DNA of 64,000 nt from Microtetraspora fusca (GTDB lineage: Bacteria; Actinomycetota; Actinomycetes; Streptosporangiales; Streptosporangiaceae): contig NZ_BBYK01000045.1 of the NCBI RefSeq assembly GCF_001570365.1, positions 124,001 through 188,000 of the forward strand, read 5' to 3'. The position numbers and the translations under genes are program-made. Under the pieces are notes generated by a model. It had not been told where the DNA came from. It searched no databases and worked only from the letters and a program-made list of their open reading frames with translations. Shown here one piece after another: positions 16,872 to 25,651 of the stretch. Every line of letters begins with the position of its first letter. The first letter of the stretch is position 1.

Positions 16872-17860
16872 TAGCGTCCCGTCCGATCCGGCCGCAGGCC
16901 GAAGGAGTGCCCCACGGCGGCCGCGAGCCGCAGGTAGGCGCCGCGCGTGGTGGGCCGCAGCCGCAGCAGGTCGACCTCGGCGCCCTCCTTGAGATGCGGG
17001 TCGTACGGCACGCGGATCACGGTCCGGCAGCGCGCCCGGAAGTGGCGCTCGAGCAGGTCGAGGTCGACGTCGGACTTGCTCTCCACCGAGTTGAGCACGA
17101 CGATCGCGCTCTTGACCAGGTCCGCGTACCCGTGGGCGGTGAGCCAGTCGAGGGTCGCTGCGGCGGAGTTCGCCCCGTCCACCGCGGGCAGGCTGACCAG
17201 CACGATCTGGTCGGCCAGTTCGAGGGTGGCGCGCATCGCCCCGTGCAGCAGCCCCGTCCCGCAGTCGGTGATGCAGATCGAGTAGTAGCGCTCGATCAGC
17301 CCGGCCACCTTCCGGTAGTCGTCCGCGTTGAACGCCTCGCTCACGGCCGGGTCGGTGTCGGAGGCCAGCACCTCGAGCCGGGCCGGGGACTGCGACGTGA
17401 ACGCCCGCGCGTCCGCGTACCGCATGATGTGGTCAGCCTCGGCGAGCAGCGTCCGGATGGTCGCGGCCGTCTCGGACTTGACCTTGAGGCCGAGCGTCCC
17501 TCGGTCCGGGTTCGCGTCGATGGCGATCACCCGGTCCCCGCGCAGCGAGGCCAGCGTGTTGCCGAGCGCGGCCGTCGTCGTGGTCTTGCCGACGCCGCCC
17601 TTGAGGCTCATGACGGCGATGCGGTGGTGGCCGCTCGCCACGGGCGTCTGCGCCTGCGCGATCAGTGTGCGCCGCTCACGCTCCGCCGAGGACTCCGACG
17701 GGATATACCTGCGGCCGGAGAGGCGCCACACGACCCACCGCCACCCGCCGGAGGGCTCGGGACGCCGGTTGGTGAGCAGGTGTTCCGCGGTGAGCGGGAC
17801 CGTATCGGGAACGTGCTCGGCCGGAGCGTCTGCGTCGGCCGAGGTGTGGATCTCTGTCAA
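16871..17860 (-). CDS. MinD/ParA-like ATPase of envelope operon
   Basis: 329 residues with a disordered N-terminus of about 40. The deviant Walker A motif is KGGVGKTTTTAALGNTLA near residue 100, followed by AIDANPDRGTL and ITDCGTG. This is the SIMIBI class used to position or power membrane machines (MinD, TadZ/CpaE, and EspI of type VII systems). The length and the N-terminal extension recall EspI, but no ESX gene is present. Start is a TTG at 17860 preceded by AAAGGA; the long open frame further upstream belongs to the antisense shadow of the previous gene. Confidence 0.85.
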   Translation of the reverse strand: MTEIHTSADADAPAEHVPDTVPLTAEHLLTNRRPEPSGGWRWVVWRLSGRRYIPSESSAERERRTLIAQAQTPVASGHHRIAVMSLKGGVGKTTTTAALGNTLASLRGDRVIAIDANPDRGTLGLKVKSETAATIRTLLAEADHIMRYADARAFTSQSPARLEVLASDTDPAVSEAFNADDYRKVAGLIERYYSICITDCGTGLLHGAMRATLELADQIVLVSLPAVDGANSAAATLDWLTAHGYADLVKSAIVVLNSVESKSDVDLDLLERHFRARCRTVIRVPYDPHLKEGAEVDLLRLRPTTRGAYLRLAAAVGHSFGLRPDRTGR

Positions 17861-17886
17861 GGCACGGTCCTTTCGAACGTGAGCAG

Positions 17887-20697
17887 TCAGCAGGTGCGCC
17901 AGCGCACCGTCGTGGTGATCGACTCGGACGGCCCGTGGACGGTGAGCGGCGCGGTCACCGCCTCCGGATCGCCGCACCAGTAACGGACCCGCAGCGCGCG
18001 CACGCTGACGACGCCGCTTCCGCCGCGCTTCAGGGTGCCCTTGGAGGGCGTCACCACCAGCCCGGGGGCGGAGATCCGCCAGTTGATCGAGCCTTCGGCG
18101 CCCTCCGAGACGGTGAGGGTCATCGTTCCCCGGCCGAACTCGTCGAGCGTCACGGTCGCCGGTATCCGCAGCGGCCCGTTGCCCAGGCTCTGGTCGTCCG
18201 CGGCTCCGGGGTCGTCGAAGATCCCCTGGGTGCCCGGATCGCTCCGCGCCGTCTCGACCGCGACGGACTGGAGGGAGCGCGCGGGCGCCTCGCCGTCGAG
18301 CGCCGGGCCGAGGATCTTGATCCCCGTCACGGTGCCCGCGGCCCCGGCGAGGACGATGACCGCGATCTTCAGCGACGTGTTCCTGGCGATCGGCCGTTCC
18401 CTGGACAGCACCGGAACCGGCCGGGTCGGCTCGTCCGAGAGCGGCCGGTGCCGCGCGCCGCCCGGCCGCCGGTCCCTCGTCCGGCCGGGCCGCTCGTCCG
18501 CCGGTTCGGTCAGTACGGCCGGCAACGGACCGGTGAGTTCGGCCGGCAGGGGGGAGGGCAGCGGCGCGGACAGGGGCAGCGCGGACGACCCGGCCGCCGG
18601 CGCCGTCGCGGGCGATGGCGCAGGCGACGGTGTGGAGGGCGGCGCGGGCTCCGGTGGCGTCGCCGTCGGACCGGTCCTGGGCGTGACGGGCGTGGCCGGG
18701 GGCGCCGCCGGGGTGACGGGGATCGGCTGGGTCGCGGCCGTCGTCTCCGCCGCTCGCGCCAGGACCTCGCGCGCCCACGCCTGCGTCCGCAACGCGTGGT
18801 AAAGGGGCGTGTCGTACCCGGCTCCGGTCGTCTCCGCCGCGGCGGGCTCCGACGTGGACGGCAGCGTCAGGGGCGAGCGCCGTCCCGGCGGCTTCGGTAC
18901 GGCCGGCGATCCCGCCGATCCCGCCGATCCCGCCGATCCCCTCCGGGACTCCCCGGAGCCGTCGCCGGAGCGATCGGATCCATCCGCGTCGATGTCTCCA
19001 TCAGGACGGCCGGACTCGTCCGCCCCGTCCGTACCGGCGGGGCCGGGCTCGCCGGGCCGGTTTTCGTCCGGCTCCGCGTCTCTCGTGTCGCCCTTGGCTG
19101 TGCCCGTCGCGCTGTCCGTGGGATGGCCGGGTTTGTCGGCGGGGGGCTCGGCCGTGTCCCGATAGGGATGGCGGGGGCGGCTCGGAGCGGTACGGCGGCC
19201 TGCCTGCGGGGCGCCGCGGTCGGGAGCCCGGTCACGTGGTTCCGCGGTGTCGTCGCCGTGCGGTTGGTCCTCGGCGGCCTGGTGGTCGTCTCGTTCCAAA
19301 GTGGGCGCTGGGACCGCTCCCTGGGTGTCGCGACCGTCGGCCACGTCGTCGATCACCCAGACGATGACATCGGTGGCCGAGCCGTCCGGAACGTCGGCGG
19401 GGCGGCCGGCCGTGGCGGTGTCCGCGCCGGCGGCTGCGTCCCCGGTGGGTGCTGTCGCATCCTTGTCGGGAACGGACGCGTCCGCCGGGCGGGCCGTCGT
19501 CTTCTCGTGCCGCCCACCCGCGGCCATACCGGCCGAGTCGGCGGCGGAGGAGTCCGACGCGTTCCCGCCCGTACCCGATCCCTCCTCGGCCCCGCTGCCG
19601 GCCGACGGCGCGGTCCTCGGGTGATCCGTCGAGGGCTCGCCTGCCCGCGCGGAACCTGTGTCGGTCGGTGACGTACGGGCATCCGGGCCGGGGCCGCTCG
19701 TGGAGGGGAGCACGACCGGAGGCAGGGGAGCGCCGAGATCGCCCGGAGCCGCGTGCAGCGACCAGGGAGCATCGTCACCGGATGGAGGCGCGTAGGGCGG
19801 CGAGGACGTGTCGCTCGCCCCCGCTCCCGGAAAGACGGAGGGACGGCGCGGCCGGGGAACCTGGTCCGCGCGCCCGCCGGGCTCTCCTGAGCCCGAGCCG
19901 TAGCCGGAGCCGAACCGCTCCAGCCCGGACGAGGCCCAGGAGTCAACAGCGAAAGCCGACTTATGGCTAGAAAAGCCCCAAGGGGGAGCGGAGTCGGGAG
20001 GGGGAGAGGCGACGGCCCCCTCCAGGAGCCTCCTCGACTCGTCCGTAAGACGCTGGAGCGGCGGATGCGAGGTCATCTGCGGGACGGTGTAGCGGATGTT
20101 GATCGGCCGCTTGCACACCGCGCAGCCGACGATGTGCGCGGTCAGCGCCATGCGCCCGTCGGCGAACTCCTCCGGCGTCGGCGCGGCGGGCGGATCGGGG
20201 AAAAGCGCGTCCAGCAGCGGCGCGAGCTCGCGGCAGGCCGGGCGGCCGTGGGCGAGCGCGTCCATCGCGCTCACCATGATCTCGACCAGGTCCTGGGTGC
20301 GCGTGGTGAGCCGCCCGGCGTCCTCCACGGACAGATCCAGCACGTGGGCGACGTCCGGGAGCGCCAGCTCGTGCCGGTACATCAGCCGGAGCGCCTCGGT
20401 GCCCAGCGGATCGGCGAGCGTCCAGGCGCGCCCGACGGACCGGGGGTCGGGAACCCCCGGTCCCAGCGCCGGTTCCGGCGCGTATCCCGTCCGATGCCCG
20501 GGGTCGGCGTGGCAGCGCTGCCGTACCGACCCGAGCAGCCAGGCGGCGGGGGAGACGCCGGCGGGCGGCTCCCCCTGCGCGCGGCACGTAGCCAGGACGG
20601 CGGCGACCACGTCCGGCGCCCTGGCCGGTCCGACGAGGCCCGCGGCGTAGTCCAGAAGGTGCGCGCCGTGGTCGTCGACCCATCGGGGCATGGTCAT
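17887..20697 (-). CDS. Membrane-tethered ECF-sigma-like / anti-sigma-like fusion protein
   Basis: 936 residues. Residues 1-70 resemble ECF sigma region 2 and 90-150 resemble region 4 (EALRLMYRHELALPDVAHVLD). A zinc anti-sigma type motif, HIVGCAVC (Hx3Cx2C), follows near 188-195. About 500 residues of disordered, acidic, Pro-rich linker lead to one membrane helix (near 750-775, IAVIVLAGAAGTV). Outside lies an Ig-like domain of about 150 residues ending in two cysteines (YWC, RWRTC). A signal sensed outside could thus be passed to a sigma-like domain inside the same chain. The DNA-contacting residues are degenerate, so transcriptional activity is uncertain. The ATG overlaps the upstream stop by one base. 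Confidence 0.75.
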   Translation of the reverse strand: MTMPRWVDDHGAHLLDYAAGLVGPARAPDVVAAVLATCRAQGEPPAGVSPAAWLLGSVRQRCHADPGHRTGYAPEPALGPGVPDPRSVGRAWTLADPLGTEALRLMYRHELALPDVAHVLDLSVEDAGRLTTRTQDLVEIMVSAMDALAHGRPACRELAPLLDALFPDPPAAPTPEEFADGRMALTAHIVGCAVCKRPINIRYTVPQMTSHPPLQRLTDESRRLLEGAVASPPPDSAPPWGFSSHKSAFAVDSWASSGLERFGSGYGSGSGEPGGRADQVPRPRRPSVFPGAGASDTSSPPYAPPSGDDAPWSLHAAPGDLGAPLPPVVLPSTSGPGPDARTSPTDTGSARAGEPSTDHPRTAPSAGSGAEEGSGTGGNASDSSAADSAGMAAGGRHEKTTARPADASVPDKDATAPTGDAAAGADTATAGRPADVPDGSATDVIVWVIDDVADGRDTQGAVPAPTLERDDHQAAEDQPHGDDTAEPRDRAPDRGAPQAGRRTAPSRPRHPYRDTAEPPADKPGHPTDSATGTAKGDTRDAEPDENRPGEPGPAGTDGADESGRPDGDIDADGSDRSGDGSGESRRGSAGSAGSAGSPAVPKPPGRRSPLTLPSTSEPAAAETTGAGYDTPLYHALRTQAWAREVLARAAETTAATQPIPVTPAAPPATPVTPRTGPTATPPEPAPPSTPSPAPSPATAPAAGSSALPLSAPLPSPLPAELTGPLPAVLTEPADERPGRTRDRRPGGARHRPLSDEPTRPVPVLSRERPIARNTSLKIAVIVLAGAAGTVTGIKILGPALDGEAPARSLQSVAVETARSDPGTQGIFDDPGAADDQSLGNGPLRIPATVTLDEFGRGTMTLTVSEGAEGSINWRISAPGLVVTPSKGTLKRGGSGVVSVRALRVRYWCGDPEAVTAPLTVHGPSESITTTVRWRTC
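18908..18940 (-). repeat. 9-bp tandem repeat in linker of the sigma-like fusion
   Basis: GATCCCGCC repeated about 3.5 times, encoding alternating Gly-Ser-Ala units in the disordered linker. Copy number is likely to vary between strains. Confidence 0.8.
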
Positions 20698-22616
20698 CAG
20701 CCGGTGTACCCGGAGGTGTCCGGCTCGACCCGGCCCGGCTCCCCGGCGGGTGCGGGCTGGGCCGAGGGGTTCGTGACCACGAGTTCCAGGTTCCGTTCCG
20801 GCAGGCCGGTGAACTTGGTCCAGTTGCTCACCTCACCCGGAGCCGGGTCGGCGTACAGCCAGCGGACGAACGCCGGAAGCGCGCACGAGTCGCGGGGGAT
20901 GCCGCGCCGGGACAGCTCGCTCCTGGAGTAGTCGCGGCAGGGCGGGGTGCCCGGGGGCGCGATGTTGAGATCCCAGACGCCGTTCTCGTCCGTGTAGCTC
21001 ATGCCGTCGTCCAGGCCCAGGGCCTGGGACGCACGCTGCAGCAACTCCGGGTCCTGGAGGACGGGGAGGGCGTCCTCCATGCCGGGCGCGTACGCGCTGC
21101 CACCGTCGGCGGCGCCCCCGGAACCGGTGCCCGTGCCGAGTCCGGTACCCGTGCCGACTCCGGCGCTCGCGTCGGTCCCGGTGCCCGTTCCGTCCGCCGC
21201 ACCGCCGTCGGGTCGGCCGTCGGTGCCGGAGACGCCCTCCGTCCCGCTGCCCGTGACGGACCGGTCTTCGGATCCGCCCTGCTGGGAGCGGTGCCGCCTG
21301 TGCTCTCCGTCCCCGTGCCCGCTCCCGTGGCGGGTTCTGTGCCCGGTGCGGTCACCCGCGCTTCCGGTGCGCGTGCCGGTGGTGATGTCGGAGCCGCCGG
21401 CCGCGCCGCCCGCGGCTCCGGTTCCCGTGCCGCCGGTCGCGTCACCGGTGCCCGCGCCACCCGTACCACCGGTGCCGCTCGTGCCGGTGGTGCCCGTGCC
21501 GCCCGTGGTCGTGGTGCCGCCCGCCCCGGTGCCGCCGGTGGCCGTCCCGCCTGCCGTACCCGTCCCGGTTCCCGTTCCCGTACCGCCGGCACCGGCGGTG
21601 GGCGGGGTCGGCGGGGCCGTGTTCTGCTGGGGCGCGAGCTCCAATCCGGCCGGGCTCACGATCATGCGATCGCCGTTCGGCCGGAGCATGAGCCAGTTGC
21701 CGTCCTGCAGCACCTTGACGCCGGTGGCCCACGGGCCCGGCATGACCCGGATCAGCTTGTTGTCCGGCCCGAAGATCGCCCGGCTGCCGTCACTCCGCTC
21801 CACCAGTTTGGCGCCGTCCTGGGTGGTGCCGATGACCTTTCCCCACTGCCCGGCGGCCGGAGAGGGGACGGTCGACGGCGAGGTGGCGGCCGCCTTGGCC
21901 TGGACGGGCGAGGGCGTCACGGCGGGCGCGGCCGACGTCGTCGCGACCGGTGTCGCCGTCACGGTGGTGAAACTTTGTGCCGGGGCCGGGCTCGCCGTCG
22001 CGCCGATCGTCTTGGTGGTCGCCGGGGGGACGGTGGCCGCCGGAGCCTTGGTCGGCACCGGCGCCCTGGTGGCCGGGGCGGTCACTACGGGTGGCTTCCC
22101 TGCCGCCTTGGCGGTGGGCCGGGGAGCCGCTCCGGCGTCGCCCGTGTTGGCCTTGGGAGTGCTCTTCGTGTCCTTCGGCGTGCTCTTCGGTTCGCTCTTG
22201 GGAGCGCTTGTCGGCTCCGGCGTCCCCGTGGTGTTGGGATTCGCCGGTCGGCGCAGCGCGGCGAACTGGCTCGCCGCGAGCACCGGCAGCGAGGCGCAGC
22301 CCTGCGCGGCCGCGTCAACGGCGTGGCCGTCCGTCGTCGTGCCGAGGCAGATCCGTTGCTTTCCGGAGCCGGTCGTGATCGTGCTGCCCCCATCGGTTCC
22401 GGTGAGCGAGGTGGCCTGCCCGGCGCCGGCGGACGCCAGGGTGGTCCAGGCGTCCGCCCCGTCGTCCAGCCGGTAGGTGCCCGCGGTCAGCCGGGCCGCG
22501 CTCAGGTCCGTGGGGTGGGAGTTCGTGGCGAGGACGGTGCCCACAGCGGTACCGGCCCCGAACACGCCGATCGCGACGCTCGCGGTGATCACCGTCGCGC
22601 GTGAGGGTGTCGACAT
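20697..22616 (-). CDS. Anchored or exported multi-region protein of envelope operon
   Basis: 639 residues. One N-terminal membrane helix (about 8-30) is followed by a small domain with two cysteines (RICLGTT, AAQGCAS), a Pro/Thr/Lys-rich linker, and a short beta-rich domain around 235-305 (WGKVIGTTQDGAKLVERSDG and similar strands). Then come about 150 residues of Gly/Thr-rich repeats and a C-terminal domain of about 130 residues with two cysteines (PPCRDYS, DSCALPAF). The final domain is globular and could be the functional head, with the Gly/Thr part as a spacer. Start at ATG 22616 has GAGGTGG before it. Its stop overlaps the next start (TGATG). Confidence 0.75.
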   Translation of the reverse strand: MSTPSRATVITASVAIGVFGAGTAVGTVLATNSHPTDLSAARLTAGTYRLDDGADAWTTLASAGAGQATSLTGTDGGSTITTGSGKQRICLGTTTDGHAVDAAAQGCASLPVLAASQFAALRRPANPNTTGTPEPTSAPKSEPKSTPKDTKSTPKANTGDAGAAPRPTAKAAGKPPVVTAPATRAPVPTKAPAATVPPATTKTIGATASPAPAQSFTTVTATPVATTSAAPAVTPSPVQAKAAATSPSTVPSPAAGQWGKVIGTTQDGAKLVERSDGSRAIFGPDNKLIRVMPGPWATGVKVLQDGNWLMLRPNGDRMIVSPAGLELAPQQNTAPPTPPTAGAGGTGTGTGTGTAGGTATGGTGAGGTTTTGGTGTTGTSGTGGTGGAGTGDATGGTGTGAAGGAAGGSDITTGTRTGSAGDRTGHRTRHGSGHGDGEHRRHRSQQGGSEDRSVTGSGTEGVSGTDGRPDGGAADGTGTGTDASAGVGTGTGLGTGTGSGGAADGGSAYAPGMEDALPVLQDPELLQRASQALGLDDGMSYTDENGVWDLNIAPPGTPPCRDYSRSELSRRGIPRDSCALPAFVRWLYADPAPGEVSNWTKFTGLPERNLELVVTNPSAQPAPAGEPGRVEPDTSGYTG

Positions 22617-22647
22617 GGATCCACCTCTTCCTTTGCTGGTGGTGACG

Positions 22648-23850
22648 TCAGGCGCCGTCGGTCTCCAACACTTCGCTCCACTCGCCGAGCACCCGGACGG
22701 GGTCGGCCGAACCGGCGGGCGGCACGTAGGTGACATACATCCGTCCGTACGTCGCGCTCACCCACCGGCCGAAGGCCTTGTGCGAGGTGCGCACGGCGGC
22801 CGAACCCTTCAGGGAGACCTTCGCGCCCAGGCGCCGGGCGGTCCGGGTCTCGGCCGAACGGGCCGCGTACCAGATGAGCGCGCCGCCGTCGGTGGTCTGC
22901 AGCGTGTGGATGGCGCCTTCCGGTTCGTAGGACAGGGTGAGCCCCCAGCCGGCCTGCACGAGCTGCGCGCGCTCCCGCTGCCAGAACAGCGCGGCCTCAC
23001 TCGTCCAGCGGCCTTGGGCGAAGCGCTGGTCGGGCTGGGCCTTCTCGAGGCTGGCCAGGTGTGCGCGGACGATCTGGCGCGGCGTTCCGACCAGGCCGCT
23101 CGCGTTCTCCGGCAGGCTGACGGCGTAGCCCGCGGAGTCGGTGGCGATGGCGGGCAGCTCCGCCGCGTTGACCCGGGCGTCGGCGGCGGAGGCGACGAGC
23201 CGCCACCCGCTGCCGGTCTTGGTCATCACGTCGCTGATGCGGGCCACCTCCGGCTCGTACGACACCGCGACGAACCAGTCGGCCAGGCCGTCGAGGTGGC
23301 GGGGCACCCACACCCGCGTGTTCGGCCACATGCCCGAGGCGATCTTCGTGCCCTCCATCCGCGCGGTCGAGATGCTGGCCTTGGTCATCTCCATCGCGAG
23401 GCCCTGCTCCAGCTTCCCGATCGCGCCCTCGTCCATGCCGGCCTGGGCGGACGACATCCCGTGCTGGTAGCGGTCGAAGATCTCACCCGCTTTCTTGACG
23501 GTGAGCTGCTGAGACGTGGACTTCGCGGCGGCCTTGGCCGTCGAACGCTTGGAGCCGGAGGGGGAGGGGGTCGGCGGCGCGGAGGATCCCGCGCTGTCCC
23601 AGCCCGCCGCGGCGCGCTGGGGAGGGGACGACTGCGGCGTGCTTCCCTCGCGGGTCACGAGGACGGCGACGCCGAGCCCGGCGAGGGTCGCCACGGCCAC
23701 GCCGATCGGGACGATCTTTCGCCAACGGGAATCTGAAAGAGTCTCGGGTTCCCACTCCATTGGGGGACCGATGGCCTCCCACTCTTCCTCGGCATGCACA
23801 TCATTGCGGCGTGGCTGCCTGTCTGGGAAATCTGATGCATACCGAGACAC
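22648..23850 (-). CDS. Single-pass membrane protein, first gene of envelope operon
   Basis: 400 residues. About 43 cytosolic residues, one membrane helix (about 46-66, IVPIGVAVATLAGLGVAVLV), a Ser/Pro/Lys linker, then about 270 outside residues in two alpha/beta halves. The second half has a WYAARSAETRTARRLGAKVSL segment. No family was recognised, although the shape is common for actinobacterial wall-associated proteins. No ribosome binding site precedes the GTG; a TAATAT hexamer 8 bases upstream suggests a leaderless transcript. Confidence 0.75.
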   Translation of the reverse strand: MSRYASDFPDRQPRRNDVHAEEEWEAIGPPMEWEPETLSDSRWRKIVPIGVAVATLAGLGVAVLVTREGSTPQSSPPQRAAAGWDSAGSSAPPTPSPSGSKRSTAKAAAKSTSQQLTVKKAGEIFDRYQHGMSSAQAGMDEGAIGKLEQGLAMEMTKASISTARMEGTKIASGMWPNTRVWVPRHLDGLADWFVAVSYEPEVARISDVMTKTGSGWRLVASAADARVNAAELPAIATDSAGYAVSLPENASGLVGTPRQIVRAHLASLEKAQPDQRFAQGRWTSEAALFWQRERAQLVQAGWGLTLSYEPEGAIHTLQTTDGGALIWYAARSAETRTARRLGAKVSLKGSAAVRTSHKAFGRWVSATYGRMYVTYVPPAGSADPVRVLGEWSEVLETDGA

Positions 23851-23858
23851 AGCCCAAG

Positions 23859-23887
23859 ATATTAGACTGACACTGATTCGTTGGGAA
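23859..23887 (-). promoter_or_regulatory. Predicted promoter of the envelope operon
   Basis: On the minus strand TTCCCA, a 17-base spacer and TAATAT end 8 bases before the GTG start. The match to the -35 consensus is modest and the -10 is good. Confidence 0.4.
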
Positions 23888-24265
23888 GGTAAATGAAGAC
23901 GGCAAATACCGTACGGGAATAAGTAACCGAAAAGTCGGACTTCGGTAGGTCCGAAACTCCGGAACCCCGCGCGACGAGCACCGGCGGTTCTCTAGAGATT
24001 AACTCCACGTTTGGCCGGTTTTGCCGCTTCAGACGTGTCCGTTCTTTGAGATAGTACGCCCCGTTATGTCAGGCCCGTGGCCAAGCCGAAGCGCGCGGAT
24101 CTCCTGACGGTACGCGGCCCCGGGTCGGTCGCGTACCCGTGATGAATCCCGGACGTGATCGAGGTCGAGAGGGAAACGCACCCCGTTTCGGAGGGGCGGC
24201 CGGCGCCGGTTAATCGCGATCCATTTCCGATGCAATTGCAAATGCGCGCGCATGTGCCGCGATTA
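23888..24265. other. AT-richer intergenic region upstream of the envelope operon
   Basis: About 380 bases with clearly lower GC than the surroundings and no coding frame. It separates two minus-strand genes and probably holds upstream control sites for the operon. No palindrome longer than 6 bases stood out. Confidence 0.4.
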
Positions 24266-24574
24266 TCAAACCAGCGCCGGGAGGACGTACACCTGAGCGC
24301 CTGAGGGGAGGGCGCACTCCAGGCCGCCGAGGCCGTCCGCGTGCGCGCCGCACACGTACAGCGCGATGTGTCTCCTGACGTGCCCGTCCACGTCGCGCAG
24401 CCGCTCCTCCAGCGACGGGTGCGTACGGCGGAGCGTGTCGAGCGCCCCGCCGAGCGTCGGGACGCCGTGGTCGGAGGCGGCCACGGCGAACACCCGCACC
24501 TCGTCCTGGCCGTTCACCCAGCGCCGCATGGGCGGCGGCAGGACGAACGTCACCAGGGTGACCCGCTTGGCCAC
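24266..24574 (-). CDS. MoaD/ThiS-like beta-grasp protein without terminal Gly-Gly
   Basis: 102 residues. The sequence has the beta-grasp pattern of sulfur-carrier proteins (ALDTLRRTHPSLEERLRD, then ALPSGAQVYVLPALV), but it ends in Leu-Val where active carriers end in Gly-Gly. It may therefore not carry sulfur as a thiocarboxylate. The GTG start directly follows the stop of the upstream BNR protein, so the two are cotranslated and probably work together. Confidence 0.75.
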   Translation of the reverse strand: MAKRVTLVTFVLPPPMRRWVNGQDEVRVFAVAASDHGVPTLGGALDTLRRTHPSLEERLRDVDGHVRRHIALYVCGAHADGLGGLECALPSGAQVYVLPALV

Positions 24575-25651
24575 TCAGAGCACCGCGACGCGGACGGTCA
24601 GCACGTCCGGCAGGTGCTTGGCGATCAGCGTCCAGGACTCGCCGTGGTCTTGTGACCCGTACACCTCGCCGTCGCGGGTGCCGAAGAAAACGCCCGCCTC
24701 GCCGGCGCACATCGCGTCGCGGAGCACGGCGGAGTGGACCGGCTCGTCGGGGAGGCCGTGCGTGAACCCCTTCCAGGTGGCTCCCGCGTCCTCGCTGCGG
24801 AACACCTGGTAGCGGTGGTCCAGGGGAGTGCGGTCCATGTCCGCCCGCAGCGGGAACACGTACAGGGTGTCCGGCCGCGTCGGGTCGACGACGATCGGGA
24901 AGCCGAAGTCCGAGGGCAGATCGGCGCCGATGTCCCGCCACGACCCGCCGAAGTCGTCGGACCGGTAGACGCCGAAATGGTGCTGCAGGAACAGCCGCTC
25001 GGGACGCTCCGGATGCGCGGCGACCTTGTGCACGCACTGCCCGAACTCGGGGTACTGCGCGCCCTCCGGGAAGAACGGCGCCCGGATGTTCTTGTTGGCC
25101 GTCTCCCAGGAGGCCCCGCCGTCGAAGCTGCGGAAGAACCCGACGGCCGAGGCGGCGACCGCGATCCGCTCCGGATCGACCGGATGCGGGATGATCGTGT
25201 GCAGGCAGAGGCCGCCGCCCCCGGGCTGCCACATCGGCCGGGACGGATGGTTCCACAAGCCCTCGACCAGCGAGAAGGTGACGCCGCCGTCCTCCGAGCG
25301 GAACAGCGCGGCGGGCTCGGCCCCGGCCCAGACCACGCCGGGCTCGGTCGGGGACGGCGCGAGCTGCCAGACCTTCGCCAGCGTCGCGCCCGTGTGCTCC
25401 GGGAACGCGACCGGTGGCCGGTCGGCCTCCCGCCACGTCTCGCCCAGGTCGTCGGACCACATCACCGACGGCCCGAAGTGGCCGTATTCGATCCCGGCGA
25501 GCAGCCGGGGAGCGGGCCCGCGTGTGTCGATCGCGACGGACGGGACGGCGACCGTGGTGAAGCGGACCGGCTCCACCTCGAACCGTCCGCCGTTCCTCGA
25601 ACGGGCGAGGAACAGTCCCTTGCGGGTCCCTACTGCGAGCAGCGCGTCCAA
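24575..25651 (-). CDS. BNR/sialidase-like beta-propeller protein
   Basis: 358 residues without a signal peptide. Asp-box (BNR) units recur (SDDLGETW, SEDGGVTF, SFDGGASW, SDDFGGSW, SEDAGATW, SQDHGESW), giving a beta-propeller of six or seven blades as in sialidases and WD40/YVTN-like proteins. The catalytic residues of true sialidases are not evident, so a scaffold or unknown hydrolase role is more likely. The start is a TTG with AAAGGAGG at good spacing. It pairs with the MoaD-like gene downstream. Confidence 0.8.
   Translation of the reverse strand: MDALLAVGTRKGLFLARSRNGGRFEVEPVRFTTVAVPSVAIDTRGPAPRLLAGIEYGHFGPSVMWSDDLGETWREADRPPVAFPEHTGATLAKVWQLAPSPTEPGVVWAGAEPAALFRSEDGGVTFSLVEGLWNHPSRPMWQPGGGGLCLHTIIPHPVDPERIAVAASAVGFFRSFDGGASWETANKNIRAPFFPEGAQYPEFGQCVHKVAAHPERPERLFLQHHFGVYRSDDFGGSWRDIGADLPSDFGFPIVVDPTRPDTLYVFPLRADMDRTPLDHRYQVFRSEDAGATWKGFTHGLPDEPVHSAVLRDAMCAGEAGVFFGTRDGEVYGSQDHGESWTLIAKHLPDVLTVRVAVL

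Noticed and set aside
21000-22600. Long plus-strand frames over the Gly/Thr-rich gene
   Set aside because: Simple complements of repeated Gly/Thr/Ala codons.
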